Part shown: in pieces, positions 6,107-10,588 of the stretch
Position numbering within the stretch: the first letter of the stretch is position 1
Layout: the number at the start of each line of letters is the position of its first letter
Assembly: GCA_025925615.1 (NCBI GenBank)
Contig: JAICLN010000115.1
Location: 1-10,588 of the forward strand
DNA: 10,588 nucleotides
Direction: 5' to 3'
DNA from: Actinomycetospora sp.
GTDB taxonomy: Bacteria; Actinomycetota; Actinomycetes; Mycobacteriales; Pseudonocardiaceae
Made by a program: the position numbers and the translations under genes
Notes under the pieces: generated by a model
Seen by the model: the letters and a program-made list of their open reading frames with translations, nothing else
The model's database searches: none
Told to the model about the DNA's origin: nothing

Positions 6107-7054
6107 GTGACCCTGACCCAGCTGAACGCGTTCGTCGCGGTCGCACGGCTCGGGTCGGTGAAGGCCGCGGCCGGGGCACTGGGCGTCAGCGAGCCCGCGG
6201 TGTCCCAGGCCCTGGCGGCGCTGCGTCAGCACCTCGGTGACGCGCTCCTCGCTCGGGAGAACGGCCGGATGGCGCTCACCGAGGGCGGGCAGCGGCTGCT
6301 CGGCGTCGCGTCGCAGATCGTGGCGCTGGGGTCCGAGGCCGAGGCCACCGTCCGCTCCGCGCAGGGCGCCGCCGACCGGCTGCGCGTCGTCTCCACCAGC
6401 ACCGTCGCCGAGTTCGCGGCCGGTCCCGTCACCGACGCGTTCGACCGGCGCTCCGCCGGCGCCGTCGAGACCAGCTGGGGGGTCGCGGCGGGCTCGGAGA
6501 TGGCCGTGCTCGTGGCGCAGCGCCTCGCCGACGTCGCGCTCGGCCCCCGTCTCGACGGCGATCCCACGCTCGGACTGTCCAGCGAGCCGGTGCTGCGGGC
6601 CCAGCTCGTCGTCGCCGCGGCCCCGACCCGGCGGCCCCGCGGCCTGCCCCGGACCTGGACCTGGTTGCTCGGCCCGCGCGATGCGGAGCCCGACAGCGAG
6701 GTCGCCGGGCTGCTGCGCCGGCTCGCCGTGCCCGACTCCCGGGTCCAGGTGTTCGGCACCCAGACCACCGCCTGGGAGGCGGCCGCCGCCGGGGCGGGTG
6801 TCGCGCCCGGCACGAGGCACCTGTTGTCCCCGCAGCTGCGCCGCGGCGAGCTGGAGCTCGTGGCCGTCCCGACGACCCCGGTGCCCATGCGCTGGTACGC
6901 CACGAGCCTGCGGCCCGACCAGCGGCGGCTCGTCGCGGCGACGTTCCACCGGTTCCTCGGCACGCCCGACGCCCTGGCGATCCTCCGGTCCCCGACGGGC
7001 GGGGTGCCGCCCTCGCGCTTCCGTCCGCCGGTCTACGTGACCATCTGGAACTGA
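6107..7054 (+). CDS. LysR-family transcriptional regulator (probable cox operon regulator)
   Basis: The product of about 315 residues has the LysR winged helix-turn-helix at the N-terminus (residues 2-62: LTQLNAFVAVARLGSVKAAA, GVSEPAVSQALAALRQHLGD, then ALTEGGQRLL). A type-2 periplasmic-binding-like effector domain follows from about residue 90. The gene is divergent from coxM, as LysR genes usually are from their targets. Mycobacteria carry a LysR regulator, CutR, next to their CO dehydrogenase genes, and this is likely its counterpart; the effector is unknown. The start is uncertain: GTG at 6107 (VTLTQLNAF) matches the family's usual beginning, and GTG at 6101 would add two residues. Neither has a Shine-Dalgarno. 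A CAGACT at 6095-6100 could be a -10 box placing transcription start on the 6107 GTG, that is, a leaderless message (speculative). It ends convergently 19 bases from the next gene. Confidence 0.9.
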   Translation: MTLTQLNAFVAVARLGSVKAAAGALGVSEPAVSQALAALRQHLGDALLARENGRMALTEGGQRLLGVASQIVALGSEAEATVRSAQGAADRLRVVSTSTVAEFAAGPVTDAFDRRSAGAVETSWGVAAGSEMAVLVAQRLADVALGPRLDGDPTLGLSSEPVLRAQLVVAAAPTRRPRGLPRTWTWLLGPRDAEPDSEVAGLLRRLAVPDSRVQVFGTQTTAWEAAAAGAGVAPGTRHLLSPQLRRGELELVAVPTTPVPMRWYATSLRPDQRRLVAATFHRFLGTPDALAILRSPTGGVPPSRFRPPVYVTIWN

Positions 7055-7059
7055 GGGCT

Positions 7060-7079
7060 CCCTGTCATGCCGGTCAGGG
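7060..7079. terminator. Weak stem-loop between convergent genes
   Basis: CCCTG at 7060-7064 pairs with CAGGG at 7075-7079 around a 10-base loop, in the 19-base gap between the regulator and the convergent oxidoreductase and across the latter's stop codon. There is no T-run on either side. It could act as a bidirectional terminator hairpin, but the stem is short. Confidence 0.3.
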
Positions 7080-7934
7080 GCGGTGCGGGCGCAGTCCCTC
7101 GGTCGAGGTCAGGTCACCGGGCACGTCCTCCGGGCGGCGCGCTCCCCAGCCCGACGTCGCGAGGCGGCGATAGACCTCCGCCATCGCCGCGAACAGGTCC
7201 GGGGTCAGGCCGGCGTCGGCCTGGGTGGTGGCAATCTCGTCCATCTCGTCGACGAAGCGCCACGCCTTCGTCGCGGCCGCCGCCCCGTGCGCGACGTCGT
7301 CGTGGGGGAAGTCGAGCCGGAGGTCCGCGAGGACGGTGTCCAGGACGCCGTGGTGCTCGGCGGTCAGCAGCGCGTGGACGAGCAGCGCCTGGTGGCCCTT
7401 GCGTACCGACGCGGTGCACATCTTCGCGGCGCTGGCGGCACCGGGCTCGGCGTCGAGCCCGACCCAGCGGACCCCGGGGACCTCGAGCGCCGCGACCTCG
7501 GCCGACCGGGCCCCGGCCAGGAAGATCCTCGTGGGGTGCTCGGCGTCGGGGCGGGGTGGCGGGCCGGAGATCGCGGCGTCGACGAGGTCGAGGTCGGCGG
7601 CCCGGACGGTCTGCGCGGCCTCCGCCACCGTGGCCGGCGCGACCGCGTTCGCCTCGACGACCAGGGGGTGTGTCCCCGTGCGGCGGGCGCTGTCCGCGAT
7701 GTCGGCGGCCAGCGTCCGGGCCCGGGCGGGCGGCACGACGCTGAGCACGACGGCCGCACCGCCCACGACGTCGTCGGTGGACCCGGCGTCGTCGATCCCC
7801 GCGTCGGCGAGGCGCCGGGCCGTCGCGGCCGAGCGCCCGGCCGCCGTCATGAGGACCCGGTGGCCGCCGGCGGCGAGGCAGCGCCCGAGCGCGATCCCCA
7901 TCGCCCCGGGCGCGACGACGCCGACGGCGGGCAC
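7074..7934 (-). CDS. NAD(P)-binding oxidoreductase, 6-phosphogluconate dehydrogenase-like (DUF1932-type C-terminus)
   Basis: The product has 286 residues. The N-terminal Rossmann fold starts at residue 4 with VGVVAPGAMGIALGRCLAAG (GxxxxGxMG motif of the 6-phosphogluconate/beta-hydroxyacid dehydrogenase superfamily). The substrate loop reads DAAISGPPPRP (119-129). Lys171 in SAAKMCTASVRKG sits where the catalytic lysine of this superfamily is found. The C-terminal half (RWVGLDAEPGAASAAKMCTA onward, all helical) resembles the DUF1932 domain rather than classic 6-phosphogluconate dehydrogenase, so the substrate is unknown. GTG at 7934 lies one base after the monooxygenase stop (TGACGTG), so the two genes are probably co-transcribed and coupled. 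The frame is open to 8012, but that part lies inside the monooxygenase gene and shows no family similarity. Soluble cytoplasmic enzyme; a role in the same degradative or detoxifying path as the monooxygenase is inferred. Confidence 0.85.
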   Translation of the reverse strand: MPAVGVVAPGAMGIALGRCLAAGGHRVLMTAAGRSAATARRLADAGIDDAGSTDDVVGGAAVVLSVVPPARARTLAADIADSARRTGTHPLVVEANAVAPATVAEAAQTVRAADLDLVDAAISGPPPRPDAEHPTRIFLAGARSAEVAALEVPGVRWVGLDAEPGAASAAKMCTASVRKGHQALLVHALLTAEHHGVLDTVLADLRLDFPHDDVAHGAAAATKAWRFVDEMDEIATTQADAGLTPDLFAAMAEVYRRLATSGWGARRPEDVPGDLTSTEGLRPHRP

Positions 7935-7935
7935 G

Positions 7936-9462
7936 TCAGGCCCGGACCGGCGTGCGGGCGGGCTCGAAGCGCATGCCGTCGTCCAGGCGGGCCCGGCGCA
8001 GGGTGACCGCATCGATCGCGTAGTTCATCGCGAGCGTCCACGGTGCGCGGTCGCCGCCCCTGGGCAGCTCGTCGATGGAGCGCTGGACGTAGCCGGCGTC
8101 GAAGTCGAGCAGCGGGCGCTCGCCGACCGCCGGGTCGCGCTGCGGGACGGCGACGGCCTGCCCGTGGATGTCCATCCAGCCGAGCAGGCGGCAGAAGTAC
8201 TCGGCGACGAGGTCGACCTTGAGCGTCCAGGAGGCGTTCGTGTAGCCGATCATGAAGACCAGGTTCGGCACGCCGGAGAGCATCATGCCGCGGTAGGCCA
8301 TGGTGTCGGGCAGGTGCACCGGTGCGCCGTCGACCTCGAGGTCGGCCCCGCCGAACATCTGCAGGTTGAGCCCGGTCGCGGTGATGACGATGTCGGCCTC
8401 GAGCTCGCGGCCGGAGCGCAGCGCGATGCCGGTCTCGGTGAAGGTCTCGATGTGGTCGGTGACGATGTCGGCGTCGCCGCGGCGGATCGCCGTGAACAGG
8501 TCGCCGTCGGGGACCATGCACATGCGCTGGTCCCACGGGTCGTACGGCGGGTTGAAGTGGGTGTCGACCTCGTAGCCCTCGGGGAGCTGCGCCGCCGCGC
8601 CCTTGCGCAGCAGACCCTTGACGAACGACGGGAACCGCTGCGACACCTGGTACAGCGTGATCAGCTGCGCGATGTTCTTCGCCCGCACGATCGGGTCGGC
8701 GATCCGGGCCGGCACCCAGCGGCTGAGGAACTCCGCCACCGGGTCGGTGCGGCCGATGGAGAGCACGTAGCTCGGGGTGCGCTGGAGCTGGGTGATGTGG
8801 GCGGCACGGCCCTCCCCCTGTGTCATCGCGGGCACGAGGGTCACCGCGGTGGCGCCGGAGCCGATGACGACGACCCGCTTGCCGGCGTAGTCCAGCTCCG
8901 GGTCCCAGTGCTGCGGGTGGACGACGGTCCCGGCGTAGTCCTCGATCCCGGGCAGCGCCGGGGTGTAGCCCTGGTCGTAGCGGTAGTAGCCGGAGCACCA
9001 CAGCACGAACGAGCAGGTGAGGGTCTTCTCGCCCGCCGCCGTGGTCAGCGTGAGCGTCCAGCGCTGGACCTCGCTCGACCACGCGGCGTGGGTGACCCGG
9101 GTGCCGTAGCGGATGTGCCGGTCGACGCCGTACTCCTGCGCGGTGTCGCGGACGTACTCGAGGATCGACGGGCCGTCGGCGAGGGCCACGGTGTCGGGCC
9201 ACGGGCGGAACTTGAACCCGAGGGTGTGCATGTCGGAGTCCGACCGGATGCCCGGGTAGCGGAAGAGGCTCCACGTCCCGCCGAGGTCGTCCCGCGCCTC
9301 GAGGAGCGCGTACGACCGGCCGGGCCGCTCGCGCTCGAGGTGGCAGGCGGTGCCGACCCCGGAGAGCCCGGCCCCGACGATCACGACGTCGAGGTGCTCC
9401 GGCTCGCCGCCGCCGCGGCCCGCTCCGGTCGCGTCGACGGGCGCATCCACATCGGTACTCAT
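7936..9462 (-). CDS. EthA-like FAD-dependent monooxygenase (Baeyer-Villiger type)
   Basis: This 508-residue flavoprotein aligns by eye along its length with mycobacterial EthA. It has the FAD-binding GAGLSG motif (30-35), LGGTWSLFRYPGIRSDSDMHT (60-80) and the second, NADPH-binding nucleotide motif GSGATA (201-206). The Baeyer-Villiger fingerprint FxGxxxHxxxW(P/D) is present as YAGTVVHPQHWD (176-187), with Tyr for the first Phe. It would insert oxygen next to a ketone, giving an ester or lactone, or oxidise sulfur groups as EthA does with ethionamide; the natural substrate is unknown. ATG at 9462 is chosen; a GTG at 9471 is in frame. Residues 5-22 form a Gly/Pro-rich lead before the EthA homology at EHLDVVIVG. 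No good ribosome site is seen and a leaderless start is possible. No EthR-like repressor gene is adjacent. Upstream lie paired palindromes. Confidence 0.92.
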   Translation of the reverse strand: MSTDVDAPVDATGAGRGGGEPEHLDVVIVGAGLSGVGTACHLERERPGRSYALLEARDDLGGTWSLFRYPGIRSDSDMHTLGFKFRPWPDTVALADGPSILEYVRDTAQEYGVDRHIRYGTRVTHAAWSSEVQRWTLTLTTAAGEKTLTCSFVLWCSGYYRYDQGYTPALPGIEDYAGTVVHPQHWDPELDYAGKRVVVIGSGATAVTLVPAMTQGEGRAAHITQLQRTPSYVLSIGRTDPVAEFLSRWVPARIADPIVRAKNIAQLITLYQVSQRFPSFVKGLLRKGAAAQLPEGYEVDTHFNPPYDPWDQRMCMVPDGDLFTAIRRGDADIVTDHIETFTETGIALRSGRELEADIVITATGLNLQMFGGADLEVDGAPVHLPDTMAYRGMMLSGVPNLVFMIGYTNASWTLKVDLVAEYFCRLLGWMDIHGQAVAVPQRDPAVGERPLLDFDAGYVQRSIDELPRGGDRAPWTLAMNYAIDAVTLRRARLDDGMRFEPARTPVRA

Positions 9463-9497
9463 ACGTACCACCGTAGCGTCCGGTACCGGTCTGTACC
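9454..9497 (-). promoter_or_regulatory. Twin GGTAC-N6-GTACC operators over the monooxygenase start
   Basis: Two inverted repeats of identical design, GGTAC-N6-GTACC, lie at 9454-9469 and 9482-9497, 28 bases apart. Both are flanked by C on the left and A on the right. The first covers the ATG at 9462. On the minus strand TACGGT (9475-9470) could be a -10 box and TGGTAC (9498-9493) a poor -35 box with 17 bases between. The repeats would then cover the -35 region and the transcription start, as a repressor would need. The promoter elements are a guess; the repeats are seen directly. Confidence 0.5.
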
Positions 9498-9528
9498 AGG
9501 GGTCGCGGGCGAGTCCTCGGGCCGGGGA

Positions 9529-9803
9529 TCAGTACCACCGCCGCGCGGTGATGCGGTTGCGCACCTCGCGTCCGTCGAGCAGCCGGTGGAGGTTGTCGAC
9601 GAACAGTCGACGATGCGCTCGTTCTCCCGGGGCGAGAGGGCCGCGGTGTGCGGGCTGAGGAGCACCGTGGGCATGGTCCACAGGGGGCTCGTGTCGTCGC
9701 CGGGGATGCCGAAGAACACGTGGGCGGCGCCGAGCATCTCCTGCCAGCGGCGCTGCCCGGCGGCGGTCCGCCGGAACTCCGGGTCTCCGGGACGGTGCGT
9801 GGC
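9529..9803 (-). pseudogene. Decayed D-2-hydroxyacid dehydrogenase (internal deletion and frameshift)
   Basis: Right after the transporter stop, in the same frame, comes HRPGDPEFRRTAAGQRRWQE then MLGAAHVFFGIPGDD. This resembles the early part of D-2-hydroxyacid dehydrogenases (FR.TAAG..RW.EML..AEVLFGIP). It then passes directly, near 9690-9700, to TSPLWTMPTVLLSPHTAALS and PRENERIVD, which is the very C-terminal part of the same family with its catalytic-loop His. The NAD-binding domain and most catalytic residues in between are missing. After IVD a single base is lost near 9606-9607: the continuation LFVDNLHRLLDGREVRNRIT is in another frame and ends at TGA 9529. About 90 codons remain of a family of 310-340. 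No intact start is visible. The gene probably once followed the transporter in one operon. Confidence 0.75.
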
Positions 9804-10588
9804 TCAGGCACGGCCGAGGCGACCGGGAGCCGGCCCGGAGGAGGGCAGCCCGGTCGAGGACGGGTCGGTGGCCGTGGCCTCGGCGCCACGGCTGGGGTGA
9901 CGCACGACGAACATCAACACCGCCGCGAGGAACAAGCAGGCCGCGAGGAACACGAACGGGGCCGACGAGTTCGCTCCACCGAGCAGCCCCACGACGTAGG
10001 TGCCCACGAAACCGCCGAGCCCGCCGAACGCGTTGATCATCCCGGTCGCCGGGGCCGCATCGCTGGCCAGGAACAACTCGGGAATTGTGGCGAAGTACGG
10101 GCCGTACGGCGCGTACATCCCCCCGGCGGCCACGATCAGCAGCACGTAGGCGACGACGAACGACCCGCCGCCGGTGGCGTACGACGCGATGAAGCACCCG
10201 CCGGCCAGGAGCAGGAAGGGCCAGACGAAGACGCGGCGCAGGTGCAGCCTGTCGGAGAGCGTCGACGCCACGAGCATGAACACGACGGCGACGGCGTAGA
10301 CCACGGCCGTCAGCGCGCCGCTGGTGCCGATCCCGCTGTCGGTCAGCCGCCGGATGATGCTCGGCAGCCAGAAGACCAGGCCGTAGACGCCGACACTCCA
10401 CAGCAGGTACTGGGCCGAGAGCACCACCGCGTTCCACGAGGTCATCGCCTTGCGCAGGCCGCGGGCCGGGGGGAGCGAGCGCTGTTCGTCGGCCAGCCGC
10501 GTCTCGACGGCCTCGCGCTCCTCGGCGGAGAGCCACGCGGCGTCCCGGGGGCGGTCCTCGACCAGTGCTCGGAACACGAAGGCCCACG
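9804..10588 (-). CDS. MFS transporter, C-terminal half (cut by window edge)
   Basis: About 261 codons are in the window; the gene begins beyond the right edge, so no start can be given. The frame is open to the edge (WAFVFRALVEDRPRDAAWLS). This opening matches the central cytoplasmic loop of anion:cation symporter (ACS) type MFS proteins, where a PRDA.WLS.EER motif is common. Six hydrophobic segments follow, taken as TM7-12: around VVLSAQYLLWSVGVYGLVFW, LTAVVYAVAVVFMLVAS, VFVWPFLLLAGGCFIASY, FVVAYVLLIVAAGGMY, MINAFGGLGGFVGTYVVGLL and FVFLAACLFLAAVLMFVV. The last 25 residues are a polar Pro/Ser/Gly tail. ACS members import organic acids; the adjoining dehydrogenase remnant suggests a 2-hydroxyacid or sugar acid substrate, which is inference. 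It ends at TGA 9806-9804, with the pseudogene following in the same frame. Confidence 0.88.
   Translation of the reverse strand, partial: WAFVFRALVEDRPRDAAWLSAEEREAVETRLADEQRSLPPARGLRKAMTSWNAVVLSAQYLLWSVGVYGLVFWLPSIIRRLTDSGIGTSGALTAVVYAVAVVFMLVASTLSDRLHLRRVFVWPFLLLAGGCFIASYATGGGSFVVAYVLLIVAAGGMYAPYGPYFATIPELFLASDAAPATGMINAFGGLGGFVGTYVVGLLGGANSSAPFVFLAACLFLAAVLMFVVRHPSRGAEATATDPSSTGLPSSGPAPGRLGRA

Noticed and set aside
7935..8012. Extension of the 6PGDH-like gene into the monooxygenase gene
   Set aside because: The added 26 residues precede the Rossmann beta strand without similarity. The GTG at 7934 starts exactly before the dinucleotide-binding fold.
9459..9737. A small 92-codon gene starting at the ATG 9737
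   Set aside because: Homology to D-2-hydroxyacid dehydrogenase begins upstream of this ATG and ends at the frameshift near 9606. The rest of that frame is meaningless sequence, so it is part of the pseudogene.
7225..9900. Long plus-strand open frame opposite the monooxygenase and dehydrogenase (about 890 codons)
   Set aside because: This is the same antisense effect. It spans two real genes, an intergenic region and the gene remnant on the other strand, with no domain similarity.

Overview
The DNA is very GC-rich, uses many GTG starts and packs genes with 1-4 base junctions. The protein families are typical of actinomycetes (mycobacteria, Pseudonocardia and relatives). I infer a high-GC Actinomycetota chromosome, perhaps Pseudonocardiales; the genus cannot be fixed from the window. 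No RNA gene, CRISPR array, insertion sequence or origin was seen, and no gene-free stretch exceeds about 125 bases.

Bases 1-5982 (minus strand) hold an aerobic carbon monoxide dehydrogenase (form I, Mo-Cu type) operon. Its order is coxM (FAD subunit), coxS (2Fe-2S subunit), coxL (Mo-Cu catalytic subunit), an XdhC/CoxF-like maturation factor with a C-terminal YHS domain, coxD (MoxR AAA+ ATPase) and the start of coxE (VWA-type protein, cut by the window edge). Every junction is a 4-base overlap or a 1-base gap, so the six genes are probably one translationally coupled transcript. CO + H2O is oxidised to CO2; electrons pass Mo-Cu -> 2Fe-2S clusters -> FAD -> quinone. The last three genes serve cofactor maturation. 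A divergent LysR-type regulator (6107-7054) shares a 124-base control region with coxM that contains three inverted repeats. This arrangement resembles the mycobacterial CutR/cox layout.

Bases 7074-9462 (minus strand) hold an unrelated two-gene unit: an EthA-like flavin monooxygenase (Baeyer-Villiger type), then a 6-phosphogluconate-dehydrogenase-like NAD(P) oxidoreductase, 1 base apart. Two copies of GGTAC-N6-GTACC, 28 bases apart, lie over the likely promoter and start codon of the monooxygenase.

Bases 9529-10588 (minus strand) hold the C-terminal half of an MFS transporter followed by a decayed D-2-hydroxyacid dehydrogenase. The latter lacks its extreme N-terminus and most of its catalytic core, and carries a one-base deletion. 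This looks like the remains of a 2-hydroxyacid uptake and oxidation locus.

Points most worth a second look: the XdhC-YHS fusion as a possible copper module for the Mo-Cu site; Ala in place of the usual Arg387 next to the copper-binding Cys388 of CoxL; a short repeat-rich insertion in CoxL; and the paired palindromes in both promoter regions. I saw no clear sign of a wholly new multi-gene system; the window is mainly a recognisable CO oxidation locus with unusual details.
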